A stretch of 64,000 nt of DNA from Hymenopus coronatus (taxonomy: Eukaryota; Arthropoda; Insecta; Mantodea; Hymenopodidae), in assembly GCA_030762935.1 (NCBI GenBank), contig CM060893.1, positions 10,336,001 to 10,400,000 of the forward strand. Direction: 5' to 3'. Below are positions 11,573-22,912 of the stretch, piece by piece; within the stretch, counting starts at the first letter, position 1, and each line of letters opens with the position of its first letter. The position numbers were made by a program, and so were the translations under genes. The notes beneath the pieces were generated by a model. That model had not been told where the DNA came from. It searched no databases and saw nothing but the letters and a program-made list of their open reading frames with translations.

Positions 11573-12388
11573 CCGAACATCCTGCTCAATTTGACATTAA
11601 AAACTGATCATTAAGTGAAATTCTAACTGAATAATTAAAGAAATATGCCAGAAATAAATCACTCTGTATGAAAATATTAAGAAAATATCTTATTTCTCCA
11701 AGTTTTATCGAAAATTCAGCTCCACTATTAGCAATAATGCTATGACCAAGATTAGGCAATTTTAACCAATCACTGTCAAAAAATCTTATCGCAACTGCTG
11801 TACATTTCTTTGAAATCTTGTTGCACCTGACATTAGTACGTTTAATCTCATGTCTTGGTTATTGGTAACAAGGTGACAATCCAGTCAGCCAATTTGCACT
11901 TTTAATAACTGTCAGTTCCACAATTGTACTTTCAATTAATTCAGTTACAATGTTTATTTAAGGTTTTATCCAGTTCATAATGTTTTAATTAAAAAAAGGA
12001 GTGAAAATAATCATTATTTGTATTTCTTATGTATGTGATGAGTGCAATTAGCTCAAATAAATAATTGTTCCCTATTTCTATTGTTGCTATTGATATTAGA
12101 ACATTGAGTGTAGACATGGTCCCCATATCATAATTCAGGAGGCAGTGAAGAAAGAAAAAACAAAATTCAGTGAATAAACATGGTTGAATGCATCATCTAC
12201 CATTTGAGAACTAATCTAAGTATTACAATCATAGCCTGATAAAAATCTCCCTTCCTATGTATTATAAATTATTAATAGCCTTATTTCGCTGAATTGTCTA
12301 TCAAACACAATTCATGTTTTTACTTATGAAAATTGAATACTGACAAGAGGCCATTATTACACTGATGTTGCAGATTGAGCTGCAATTT
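11573..12388. other. unrecognised stretch
   Basis: No gene or named repeat recognised. Confidence 0.45.
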
Positions 12389-13256
12389 TTACTTTCTCTA
12401 TTCATACTATGTACATAGTGTATAGAGAAGCCATTGTAATGTACCCAAAAATTCGATATCGAGGTTTTACCAGAAATACATGTTTTAGGCCCCCCTGAAT
12501 CCAAAAAAAAGCATTTGTAGAAAAATGTCCATGTGTATGTGTGTATCTGTGGGCAGCATAGCTCAAAAACAAAAAGACTTATATACCAAACTTGATATTT
12601 AAGTTCAGTATCTTCCAAGGATGCGACACAAAGATTTTCAAGAAAATCATGCAACCCCCAACTACCCTTTACATGGAACTTTTTTCAAAAATTTTGATTC
12701 TCTTAAAAATGGCTATAACAATTTTGATTAAAATATTCTATATTAAAGATATAAATGAAATGAAATGACAAATAAAATATATATCTTGAATTTTCTGGGA
12801 ATATTCTCTGAAGTCTACTTTATTCTGGATACATTTTATGGAATTTTGCATAACTGCTAAACCGAATGAGATGGACAAAAACTTACCATACAGAAAATAT
12901 AGAGCACATTAAAACACACAATTAATGTTATATACATTTTTTTCATGTAGTTGATACTTTTTGAGATATTCCTTGTTATTGGTTTCAGCTTTGAAAATCT
13001 TATACTTTTCTCATACAGGAATTTGTCAACTCCTGTGCATACAAACAAAGGAACTTCAGTCACATAGCAATCAGCTTTTGACTATCACTTTAACCTATGA
13101 CACTCCCTTATTTCGCTTCTACTTACAAGGAAGCAAGTAATAAGACTATTTCTGCTAATTTTTCTCAATTAGCCTGAGGTAAATAGAAGCATAAGCTTTT
13201 TAACAATAATTTGTTGCAGAGATGTAGAGAAAGTTATGTGAATGGAACACATCAGA
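12389..13256 (-). mobile_element. R1 repeat, complete copy
   Basis: Starts with the terminal palindrome (actttctctattcatactat then gtacatagtgta) and ends with tagagaaagttatgtgaatg and gaacacatcaga. Its internal microsatellite is a short (TG)n at about 12531-12550. Confidence 0.85.
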
Positions 13257-13503
13257 TTTTTTATAGTGAAAATAAAACTATCCATGTCTCAGGTTTCTCT
13301 CCCTTAGGACCACCATCCCACAGAATAAGATTATAAAGTTTTAAGTTATAACAGCTGACTTTAGATCTGTCTTCCACTTAACGATAAGATACCTGGTACT
13401 ATGTGAGGGGCTGATAATAAACTTTACACTACACTAAAGAGAACTTACAATAAAGAGTTCTTTTGGCAAAGAAAATATCATATGTAGATTCAAGAGATAG
13501 AAA

Positions 13504-14351
13504 TCTAATGTGCTCCATCCACATAACTTTCTCTAGATATTCTGAAAAAAAAATTTTCTTACAAAAGTTTATTATTTTATACACATCATTCTAATCTAGA
13601 TAAACCTTAGCAGAATTGGCCTTATTAATTGCTTCCTTGTAAGTAGAAGGGAAATAAGCAAATACATTAGGCTGAAGCAATAGTCAAATCTTTTTAAAGC
13701 TGGTCGTTATGTGAAACAATTGAGGTTCGCTTCACTTTGTATGGTCTTGTTTAGGAAAAGTTAATTAGCTTAAAACTGAAACCAACAACAATGAATATCT
13801 TGAAACGGTAAATTCTATAGCAAAAAAATATATGACATAAATTATGTGTTTTAACGAGATCTACATTTTTTGTGCAATAAGCTTTTGTCTATATCTTACA
13901 GTTTAACTGTTAAGTAAAATTCTGCAAAATTCAACCAGAATCAAGAGGTCTTCAGAAGCTATTCTCAGAAAATTGAACATATACATTTTATATGTGTAGT
14001 GAATATCTTTAATATACAGTATTTTAATCAAAATCTTGGAGCCATTTTTGAGAAAATCAAAATTTTTTAAAAATTTCTATGTAAAGGGTAGTTGGGGTGG
14101 GGAGGATTTTCTTAAAAATCTTCCTGTTGCATCCTTGGAAGATACTGAACTTAAATACCAAGTTTGGTATTTAGCAGACTTTTTGTTTTTGAGCTATGCA
14201 GACACAGATCTTTTTCTAAAAATGTTTTTTTCAGACTCACAGGCTTCAAAACATATACTTCCGGTGAAATCTTGGTATAAAATTTTTGGATGGAATACAA
14301 TACCTTCTTGATCCACTATATACACTGTACATACAGGCTAGAGAAAGTAAA
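13504..14351 (+). mobile_element. R1 repeat, complete copy
   Basis: Begins TCTAATGTGCTCC and ends gctagagaaagtaaaaat. With the minus-strand copy at 12389-13256 it makes an inverted pair about 250 bases apart. Confidence 0.85.
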
Positions 14352-14604
14352 AATTGCTCATTTTTTTAAGTTCTATAATTTAACATTTTTTAAACACCAA
14401 TATATGCAAGGAATGACATATTATTAGAGAATCACTCTAATCTATAACTAATATTTCGCTTTCAAACTTGGGCCAAGACAGGGTATTTTTATTTTGATAT
14501 ACTTTGGCAAATAAATCCTAACATGACAGTGACTCGTTCTGAGCATCCTAAAATATGTCAAATGTAGTGCTTTAAGAAAGCGCAACTTTTAATCTCATGA
14601 CTTA

Positions 14605-14766
14605 TTTTTTTTTGGGTAGTGCTTAACGCCCGCTTTAACTACTTTGGCACTGCAGGCGACAAAATTGATAATACATGAATGAAGATGGAGCACCGGTGGA
14701 ATGCGATGGCGGGGGAAACCGTAGAACCCGGAGAAAACCCACCCCAGCGCCACTTTGTCCACCACA
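14605..14766 (-). mobile_element. S3 SINE with clear target duplication
   Basis: The 14-base sequence AATCTCATGACTTA flanks it exactly (14591-14604 and 14767-14780). A T-run at the low end is the poly(A)-like tail on the minus strand. The body has the family's block 'ggagcaccggtggaatgcga'. The tRNA-like head is lost, so it is 5'-truncated. The target is the decayed zinc-finger exon. Confidence 0.85.
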
Positions 14767-14846
14767 AATCTCATGACTTAAATTGGAGTAAAGTTCTACT
14801 CACAAATTATGGATTTGTGTTGCCTTTTGCTCTCATGACTTAATTT

Positions 14847-15880
14847 CTATGGCATAGGGTCGTGGGACCATTACCCAGTGCAAAACCATTGCAGTCAGCC
14901 ATCCCAAGTATTGGCGGGAAAACCATGACACTGAGGAAGGGAGGAAATGCCCTTATTCTGCCTCAAGGCCAGAGGATTTCTGAGTACTGGCGGAATATCC
15001 AGAACTGAGGCCACCTTAACACAAAGGATGGCCTTGCATGCAGGCTAGCTGGTGAAATTTAACTTCAGATGATGAGTAGGTTTTAGGGTGCTCAATGGCT
15101 GCTTCTTCAGTGCCCACCAGAAACAGTTGATATTAAAACCAAATGATTAAATCAAAGGTTAAAAATAAGCAAGGAATGAATCTTAAAAAAGGACTAAAAC
15201 GCCGATTAAAATTCAAAACAAATAAAACTTCCCTGAGTAGAACACCAAACGGAGCTTAAAAGAATAAAAACATGGGAGCTAAAGGGTGCGACTAAAAGCA
15301 AAGACCTAAAAGGTGCAACTAAAACCAAAGGTCTAAAACAATAGAGATATGTAGCTGAAATCAAAGAGATTAAAAGAACTGCAGGCACCACACCAACAGC
15401 ATACCAGAAGAAATAAAATAAAACTAAAAACTAAATAACAAATCTAAAAGGTAGGAATGATAAAAATTTAAAAAGCCAATCCACCGCTGCGGTATCATCC
15501 GCCAGAATTTGTTTGGTACACGCCGGTAGTTGCAGAGTGGCTTCTAAACGTGCTAGACGAGCATACTCTACTAGAATATGGTGGACCGTCAATTCTTGTC
15601 CACATTCTGGACATATAGGAGTGGGATCCCCCCCTAAACAGGTAGCTGTGGCTGTAACGAGTTACGCGGGATGAGGTAACCCAGCTGACAGGGACGTCCT
15701 TCACCTTGAACTTGTTCAGAGAAACTATAAAGATTCAGCTGACAGAAGACCTGGCAAGAAAAGCTTACAAATAGGCATGTGGAACCAACTAACTAGGGAT
15801 ATGACAAAATATAGGAAACGGATTATGGCTGGCCGAGGAAACCCCATGCTCGAAAAGGCACAAGAGGAAAAGAAGAAGAA
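14847..15880 (-). mobile_element. LINE fragment with RNase-H-type C-terminal domain, internally deleted
   Basis: Flanked by TTAATTT at 14840-14846 and 15881-15887, a plausible 7-base target duplication inside the zinc-finger relic. Near 15710-15490 the minus strand reads SWVTSSRVTRYSHSYLF and then, after a frameshift, DPTPICPECGQELTVHHILV. This resembles the 'RxxHTRxTHSYLL...CxxC...HILxxCP' tail of I/R1-like LINEs. The rest down to 14847 would be the 3' untranslated region. No reverse transcriptase remains. Confidence 0.7.
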
Positions 15881-16155
15881 TTAATTTGTGTGCTTTCAAA
15901 TGTGATGCTGTACGGTAGCTCTCACATTTATATGGTCTTTTGCCTTCATGAATTAAATGTGACGCCTGAATCAAGTTCTCATCACAAACATTGCACTTAA
16001 ACAGCCTTCTGCACTCATGAATTAAATTATGTCTTTTCAAACATTAAAGTGTAGAAAAGCTTGTCATAAATGCTGCACTTGTGTTTTCTTTTGCCCTCAT
16101 CATTTACAATGTGAGTTTGTAAATTTGATGTAGAGCTAAAACACTTGTCACAGAT

Positions 16156-16308
16156 TTATTTGACGAGTCGATTAATTACACTAAACAACACTTACTTGGG
16201 ATTTTTGCTGGAACATATTTCGAAGGACTAGTTTCCTTCATTTTCAACCGGACATCGATAGTAAGTAAGTGTTGTTTAGTATAATTAATTGACTCGTCAA
16301 ATAAATGA
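16156..16308. mobile_element. small foldback insertion (Penelope-related?)
   Basis: The arms (about 16158-16198 and 16264-16305) are near-perfect inverted repeats (agtaagtgttgtttagt then ataattaattgactcgt). The centre, on the minus strand, contains GTTGAAAATGAAGGAAAC followed by TAGTCC, a shortened version of the hammerhead-like motif at 10504-10549. It sits inside the decayed zinc-finger exon. Confidence 0.65.
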
Positions 16309-16498
16309 ATATAACAACACTGTTTGCACACTTTCACAAAAAGAAAAGTGGACTTATCACAAAGTTTACATATGTGTGGCATTTTGTCACCCATGTAGAG
16401 TGTGCCCATAATATTACTTCCAAGAGATTTATTTGTATTGGCTTTTTCATGGCAAGGGTTGCTATTTTCTCTAAGCTTTATGCTTATACAGGGTGGCA

Positions 16499-16740
16499 CA
16501 TAATGTATCTACCAATTTTGGTTAAGAAATAAAACTACTAAATACTTTATTTGTGAAAAAATGACACAATATGCATTTATGGATATTACATATACATCAA
16601 CACTACTTGAACATGACATCAGCTCAGTGGCCCCCATCTGCATTCTTGAAGACAGCACAGAAATGCCTCCATGGCATGTTGCGCTATCTCCCGTGAAATG
16701 GCATTGATTTCCTGGCCAATGGTATCTTTCAACTCCTAAT
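16499..16740 (-). mobile_element. Tc1/mariner-like transposase end fragment
   Basis: The edge reads TATA then CAGGGTGGCACATAATGT, a typical terminal repeat of this superfamily. The minus strand reads LKDTIGQEINAISREIAQHA and then MEAFLCCLQECRWGPLS before a stop, which has the shape of the C-terminal helix of such transposases. Its other end was not found. Confidence 0.45.
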
Positions 16741-16944
16741 GGTTTGCAAACACGTGCGATGTGTTATTCCATGGCTAGCAACTGTCCCTGTTTCCAAGTT
16801 CCAACAGAGGCCATTCATCACATTTAATGAAGTTTGTAAGCTCTTCAGATACACATACAAAAGGCAATTATTCAAGATGCCAGTTTTGGAGCATACAGAA
16901 TCACAATAACAAAGATGAAATGAGTAAACTGAACAGTAGTTATA

Positions 16945-17631
16945 ATATAATAGCATTGTCATGACAGTGACACTCGCTTCACTTAAAATGAAATTTACAA
17001 AATATATGTTTCAAGGGCATTTGCCCTTTTCTTCAGTTGAAGTCCGACTGATGCCTGGGAGTTGTGCTGTCTAGTCTGTTATAGTGGAGACATCTGGTGT
17101 TCTCAGCATAAGTTCGTACACTGTGGTGGTATTTAAAAATTCATCAGCCAGTCTTTGCAATTACTTTCTGATCTGCAGCTTTTTGTATCGTACTGTTGTT
17201 GTCAAATTTTATGAATTTTCTGGCAAAAACCAGAGTTAATTGGTGGACTCAGGATAAGTTTAGAAAACATATATCAGCAAATATCATTGTTCTTTTTATT
17301 TAATTAAAAAAAAAAATTAATAAAAAGAAGAACGCTATTTGCCGACATACATTTTCTAAATTTGTGCTTAACCCGAGTAACTCCAAATTTCACCAGAAAA
17401 TTTGTAAAATTCGAACAAGTATGATACAAAAAGCTGCAGATGAGAAAGTAATCACAAAAACTGGCTCATGAAGTTTGAAATATCCGAGTATGAACTTCTG
17501 CTGAGAACACCAAGTATCTTTTCACCATAGCAGAGCATAGAACAACTCCTCATCTGAAGGAGAAACATATGTTTTGTAAATTTCATTTTAAGTGAAGTAC
17601 GTGTCAGTATCCCAACTCATGCTATTTATAC
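16945..17631. mobile_element. 690-bp foldback element
   Basis: Arms of about 340 bases meet near 17300 (the tttttatttaatt...aattaataaaaa centre). The outer parts agree well: cttcacttaaaatgaaattt at 16976-16995 against aaatttcattttaagtgaag at 17577-17596. Inside the left arm, the minus strand shows CTGAAGA, a GGGC/GCCC hairpin and GAAAC, again reminiscent of a hammerhead core. No coding sequence. Confidence 0.75.
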
Positions 17632-17880
17632 TTGAACTTCTCCACTTGTCTCAAACTTCTGAGTTATTTAATTTAGTAGTTATAAAAGTTGTTTAGACAT
17701 ACTACATCTATACTTTTGCTAAGAGTATGACTGAACATACATAAGGGAGATAAGAAAAGAGGGAGCATCGTCTTGCTGCTTGGCAATATTCATAACATCA
17801 CGATTTGATGCAAATATTTCAAGCCAGCCAAGTAACAGCAAAACAAAAGCATATGTTTAAACACTCATGGAAAAATATAA

Positions 17881-18170
17881 ATAGCGTTTATTTATGGATG
17901 CTCTTTAACTGCTGTGGTTCTCAGAGTCCCATCCTAAATTGGGCATTAAAGACTGCTTAATTTTGCTCAGAGGCCTCTCTATCAGGCTTGAGGTTCTTTT
18001 ACGTGCCGTAAATCAACTACACGGGACCAATGGCTTTACTTCCCTTTTGAAGGAAACCATGCTAAGGATTTTTACGACTGAAAAAAATCTGTTGTCCTCT
18101 GCCGGGTTTGAACCCATGACCTTGCGTATATGAACTTAGTATGGTAACCATTACACCATGGAGGGCGACT
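17881..18170 (-). mobile_element. S1 tRNA-derived SINE, complete
   Basis: The head at the high end (tggtaaccattacaccatgg in reverse) contains A-box- and B-box-like sequences (GGGTTTGAACCC on the plus strand). The body shows the family block 'gaggcctctctatcaggctt'. Target duplication AAACACTCATGGA at 17859-17871 and 18171-18183. The insertion hit an older S2 copy. Confidence 0.88.
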
Positions 18171-18183
18171 AAACACTCATGGA

Positions 18184-18268
18184 CTTAGATAGGCAGAGTC
18201 AGACTGAAAAATTCATGGATCTCCGTCTCTAGCCCGTTACTCTACCACTGAGCCACCATGGCAACATG
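18184..18268 (-). mobile_element. S2 tRNA-derived SINE, partial
   Basis: Shares 'ggcagagtcagactgaaaaa' and the reversed A-box region 'taccactgagccaccatggc' with the two S2 copies at 18428-18683. The B-box part is deleted. Confidence 0.65.
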
Positions 18269-18427
18269 TCAGCCTAGCATTAAATTTCTCAACTGACCCG
18301 CATGTTTCCCAGTAAACCACAAGTTATTATGAGATGACAACCCCAATGGTGACTAACAATGCTGTAAGTACTTTAAGTCCCAGGATTCATAATATAGCCA
18401 ACTATTATGGTCAATGGTATTGATTTA

Positions 18428-18546
18428 ATTGTTTTTTTCACACAAGCTGTGTGTAGGACAGGAGTTAGATAAGTAGAGTCAGACTGAAAAACTCAATGCC
18501 ATAGCCGGGATTTGAACCACGGATCTCCCGGTCTCTAACTGGTTGC
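18428..18546 (-). mobile_element. S2 tRNA-derived SINE, left half of an inverted pair
   Basis: The head points right. It includes gccgggatttgaaccacgga, the reversed B-box region, and the tail 'tttttttcacacaagctgtg'. Together with 18547-18683 it forms a near-complete palindrome. Confidence 0.75.
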
Positions 18547-18683
18547 TCTACCATGGTAGCTCAGTGGTAGAGCAATCGGCTAGAGATCGGAAGAGCCGTG
18601 GTTCAAATCCCAGCTATGGCATTGAATTTTTCAGCCTGACTCTACCTATCCAACTCACTCACGGCTTGTGTGAAAAAACAGTT
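18547..18683 (+). mobile_element. S2 tRNA-derived SINE, right half of an inverted pair
   Basis: The first 73 bases look like a tRNA: GCCATGG pairs with CTATGGC as an acceptor stem, TAGCTCAGTGGTAGAGCA is an A box/D arm, and GTGGTTCAAATCCC a B box. The T-stem does not pair well and a SINE tail follows (ttgaatttttcagcctgact), so this is a SINE rather than a working tRNA gene. Confidence 0.75.
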
Positions 18684-18805
18684 AACTCGTGGACTTACTT
18701 GACCATTATCTTGGAATGTTGTTTAAAATCTATGATTTTGGAACTAGAACATTGCAACTTAACAAATTATCACTTTCCCCCAACCTATCGTAATACATGC
18801 ATTTT

Positions 18806-19646
18806 TATTTTCTCTATACCCACTATGTACATAGTGTATAGAGAAGGTATTGCACTTCACACAAAAATTTGATACCGAGATTTCACCGGAAATATGTGTT
18901 TTAGGGTCCCCAATATCCAAAAAAAGCATTTTCACAAAAAGGTCTGTGTGTGTGTGAACATGATAACCCAAAAACATAGTCGGTAAAATATCAAACTTGG
19001 TATTTAAGTTTAGTATCTTCCAGGGATGCGACAAGAAGATTTTGAGAAAAATCCCCCCACCCCCAACTACCCTTTACATGGAACTTTTTTCGAAAATGTT
19101 GATTTTCTCAAAAATGGATCTAACGATTTTGATTAAAATTTTGTACATTAAACATATTTCCCTGACAAATAAAATGTATATTTTGAATTTTCTGGGAATA
19201 GCCTCAGAAGAGTAGTTTATTCTGGATGAATTTTACTGAATTCTGAATAACTGCTAAACCATAAGAGATGGACAAAAACTTACTAAACAAAAAATGTAGA
19301 GCACGTTAAAATACAAAATTTATGTTACATAAATTTTTTTCGTGGAGTTCATCGTTTTTGAGACATTCCTTGTTTTTGGTTTCTGCTAAAACATATTTTT
19401 CTCATACAGGAACTTGTCAACTCCGACCCATATAAACAAAGGAACTTCATTGACATAGCAACCAGCTTTTGACTATCCTTTTAACCTATGGTAGTCCCTT
19501 ATTTCGCTTCTACTTATAAGGAAGCAAGTAATAAGTCTATTTCTGCTAAATTTTTCTGATTAGCATAAAGTATATAGAAGTAAAGAATTTTAAGAATAAT
19601 TTGCTGCAGGGACATAGAGAAACTCAAGTGAATGGTACACATCAGA
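18806..19646 (-). mobile_element. R1 repeat, complete copy
   Basis: Opens with the palindrome (ttctctatacccactatgta) and closes with tagagaaactcaagtgaatg and gtacacatcaga. It has a short (GT)n tract at 18941-18954. Confidence 0.85.
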
Positions 19647-19956
19647 TTTTTTATTTTTTCATTCCATTTCCAGTCTTATCTCTAGTGTTTTATCAATGCT
19701 AATGAACACATGATATCTTCTAAACACTTGCCAGCTTCCTGAAACTGAAACCTGTGAAAACTTTCCCTTTTCTAGAAAATCACAATAATTTTGCAATACA
19801 TGAAATTTAATATGTGTAAAATGTTCAGTGCAAAGAAAGTAGAAAGTTCCATTTAAAATAGACTGGAATTCCCTTTTATAAGAATCCTTAAAGATCTGGG
19901 AATACTGCTCCTTTCTGTCGCAGATGGTGCAATTCTTCCTGATACCACACGTAAAT

Positions 19957-20612
19957 ACAAGAGGTGTCCCATAAGTTGCCCTACCTTATAAAATATATTG
20001 CACACAATTTATCATGTTGAAATAATTTTATTTATATTTTACAATCTCTTTGTTACTTTTCTATATAGTCACCATGATTTTTCAAGCATTTTTGACAACA
20101 TGACAAAGGTTTTTCCAAACCAGTGCTGTACCAGGTTGGGCCCTGAGTTTGTAACTAGCTGCTCACATCTGATTAGACTTTGTGTTAAAGTGCTTACTTT
20201 CAAGATGATCTTTGAGTTGGTGGAAACTGTGAAAATCACTTGGACCAAGATCTGGTGAATATGGAGGATACGAGAAAACTTTCCAACTGAATCTTCCAGG
20301 GTTATTCGAGCTGTGTGTCATTTTATAAAACAAAATTCCAAGACACTTTATTTTGAGGAAGTAAGCAAGTTCTTTCACTGGTGACAGAGTCAATCAGAAG
20401 TGATAAGTTAGTTTTACAAACACAGGACCCAACCTAGCACAACACTTGTTTGGTAAAACTTGTGTCATGTTACCAAAAATGCTTGGAAAAACATAGCAAT
20501 AATGAAGAAAAGTAAGGATTGTACAATGTAAATAAAATTATTTTAATGTGATAAATTATGATATCGCGTTTTAGAAAATAAGGAAAATTTACCTATTGGA
20601 CATTCCTCGAAT
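19957..20612 (-). mobile_element. deleted mariner with about 190-bp inverted repeats
   Basis: The outer ends are similar (GAGGTGTCCCATAAGTTGCC at the low end, a diverged form at 20612), and the inverted similarity continues inward for about 190 bases (the 'aaataattttatttatattt' and 'ccaggttgggcc' blocks recur in reverse at 20420-20555). Between them the minus strand keeps a piece of transposase, FSYPPYSPDLGPSDFHSFHQ then LKDHLESKHF, the region around the third catalytic Asp. The first two catalytic motifs are gone. Confidence 0.7.
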
Positions 20613-21686
20613 TAAACAGCAGCAATGAAAAACATTTTTAAACAGTTGATGCTAAAAGTAGATCTTTTACCAAATGTCAGTAGTATTAAAAGTAGAAAAT
20701 TCTGTCACTCGATATTATAAAATTATAACACTCCAATGTAACCAATTTTAGTTTATGCATCCATGGCCTCATTCAGGTAGGCTATGACTCTGAAAACTTG
20801 TATTGATCCATAAAATGGCAGATGATTTGAATGCCATAAAGATGGAATCTGCTGAACCAGATGAAATAATGCAAGCAGCAGAGAGAGCAAAGTTAAAACT
20901 GCATTTTGTTACATTACTTTCATAGGTTTATCATTTTCACTGCCTCAGTTGTATAGAATGTTTTTGTTCTGTGCAAGTAAGTCATCATGTTGTCAGCACT
21001 GATAATAAGCAAGGCAGCAACTGAATAGAGCAGACCATTAAGCATAAACTCCATGAAATACATAAAATAATCTATTTATAATTATATGTCTATAAATATT
21101 GAAAACTGTCTAAAAATAGTGTACGACACACACGTTAAAATTGTATTATATTGTTCATAGGTTCGAAACTCGGCCTATAGCCTCGTTTTACAAGCTTCCT
21201 ACTTACAATATAAAACACAATTTTTACCACTTGTATCATAAATAACTATTCTACACTGTACATAAATTTCCTAGTCCTTGTTTTATCCTTCGTAACATCA
21301 CCTTTGACCATAACCATAACTTTATATCCTGCAGGCATAGAACACTAATTCATTTTCAAGAAGACATTACAATTCACAAGTTCCATAAATTAATGTTCAT
21401 ACTCTCTTATTACTGCTGGTGCAATCAAATTTTAAATTTTACAAAACAAGCACACATGTGAGGCACTTTGTTGCAGCTGAATGGAGGAGGAGCATCATTA
21501 CAGATAAATTGATCTGCATCTATGCAGTTAAGTTAAGTTCCGGCCTATCACAGCACCCTATATTCAGGCAAGTTAGCAAGAAGTCTTATATACTATACGC
21601 ACCGTGCATGCTTCTCTGGTGGTAAATTTGGTTACTAACAAAAGGATAACAGATGCAGTGGAGTAGGAATATTAGCTTAAGCTAAG
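20613..21686. other. intron of gene A, nothing firm
   Basis: A 36-codon frame at 20815-20925 (MADDLNAIKMESAEPDE...) is the only item that catches the eye. It has no identifiable domain. Confidence 0.4.
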
Positions 21687-21861
21687 ATGTCAAGTATCGA
21701 ACCTCCTGAAAATGTAAATACTACAAGGCAGAAAGGGAACAATAACTGCTCTGTTGTAAGATGATACCTACAAGAATATTTCGCCAGCTATTGCCTTTTA
21801 TTCTTTTCCCACGTGGAAAACTAAAGCGCAAAGAAGAAATCTATGGATTGAAGCTGTACAC
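21687..21861 (+). pseudogene. THAP-type zinc-finger domain relic
   Basis: The plus strand reads MSSIEPPENVNTTRQK, GNNNCSVVR, then a stop and a one-base shift, then TYKNISPAIAFYSFPTW and RRNLWIEAVH before another stop. The order C-S-V-V, an FxSFP patch and RxxLWIxAV matches the front half of THAP DNA-binding domains, which occur in P-type transposases and host proteins. The second cysteine of the first pair falls where the stop now is. The second half (C-x2-H, AVPTIF-like) was not found. Confidence 0.55.
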
Positions 21862-22912
21862 TGAAAGAAATACACTAATTTTACATTGCACCTCAAAGCA
21901 GTAACATATGCTTAAAAATTAACTGCAGCATGGATAATGTTGTTTAGAAATTAATGCTAACGTTTTTTAACAAATAAAAACTCTAAATACTGTTAGTATT
22001 AGATTAAACGACACATTATGGGAATAGTCTGTTAATTATTGTTATTATTACTTTTATTATTAATATTTATGTACGTATTACTATTCATACTTTATATTTT
22101 AACTTCAGTCCTGAGGGATCATTGTGAGAACCAAAACCCACAACAAAAATTTGCAGCATTCACTTCATTGGAAATAAAAGGTTAGGAATATCCTCACATT
22201 CAGCATATGTTCCCAGTATATTTCCAGATGTGTACAAAAAGATTCTGAACTTTTGAAACAGCCCTTTCAGTCAAATTTATGCACTTTATAGCAAAAAATA
22301 ATATCTACATCACACATGGCTTCTGCTTCTAACTATCCTCCTAGTACAAAGCATGACACATAGCGGCGCCACCAGTACGATTTTCTGGTCCCTGCACGGT
22401 GCCTATATATAAAGAAAAATTTAAAAAACGAATATGTTTTGTCATGTCTGTGGTGAAAATTTGCAACATTTTCTTTCAGCCCAAAATAACGTAAAAAAGG
22501 CATTCACTACAAAAGTCACTCTTGTAATTTTAAGGCAAACTGCTAAAGTTGGCAATTATGCTTCTGTGACATATGAACCTGCCCTGACTGAATGCTGCAT
22601 ATTTTGACATGTAATTCCAATGCAGGCCAATATAGAAGTAACAGCAAAACTGGAACATTACTACAGCTGTAGCAGTGGACTATGAATTATTATTTTTCTT
22701 AGTCAACCAAAAAGGTAAATTGAAAAAATATGGTGCTATAATTAGAGTTGTATCTATTTTATCCAATGTTGGAATTTCAGAATCAGTTTTCATAAGCTGT
22801 AGAAGGGTGAAGAACAATGTTTGTACTTTGCTGGGGCTCCATACTTGAAACAAAACCACATCTTTTCACATCTACCTTTTTGTTTGATTGTATAGTGCAT
22901 TAGCAATCTTAC
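21862..22912. other. intron of gene A, nothing recognised
   Basis: AT-rich; no repeats of the window and no coding signal. Confidence 0.45.

Larger units (their letters stand above)
14550..16492 (-). pseudogene. decayed zinc-finger terminal exon, broken by nested insertions
   Basis: Read on the minus strand, the pieces line up with the terminal exon of gene B: KLRENSNPCHEKANTN and GDKMPHICKLCDKS (16490-16350; compare KQRENSNSLLGNPDTN and NDKRSHKCTLCDKS), then ICDKCFSSTSNLQTH (16155-16100), HNLIHECRRLFKCNVCDE and HLIHEGKRPYKCE (16035-15925), TASHLKAHK (to 15888), then LSHESKRQHK and ICE-stop-NFTP (14846-14785). Three insertions interrupt it: a foldback (16156-16308), a LINE (14847-15880) and an S3 SINE (14605-14766). 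Stops, frameshifts and lost cysteines show it is no longer used. It lies in the 18-kb intron of gene A, where an alternative terminal exon would be expected. Confidence 0.8.

Noticed and set aside
14036..14311. Several 60-110 codon frames sharing words such as KSWYQIFGWNTIPS or ENLxVASLEDTELKYQVWY
   Set aside because: They recur because R1 copies recur; frames are broken differently in each copy and codon changes show no protein constraint.
15735..15880. Plus-strand frame WNQLTRDMTKYRKRIMAGRG ending in a GAA-rich tail, as if a second LINE in the opposite orientation
   Set aside because: The target duplication and the zinc-knuckle coding strand are explained by one minus-strand insertion; the plus frame is short and unsupported.
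18547..18619. Sequence resembling a complete tRNA gene
   Set aside because: The T-stem pairs poorly and the sequence continues into a shared SINE tail, with an inverted copy alongside. It is a SINE head, not a working tRNA gene.
20815..20925. 36-codon frame MADDLNAIKMESAEPDE...
   Set aside because: Too short, with no domain and no splice signals that I could tie to a gene; kept only as a note in the surrounding stretch.
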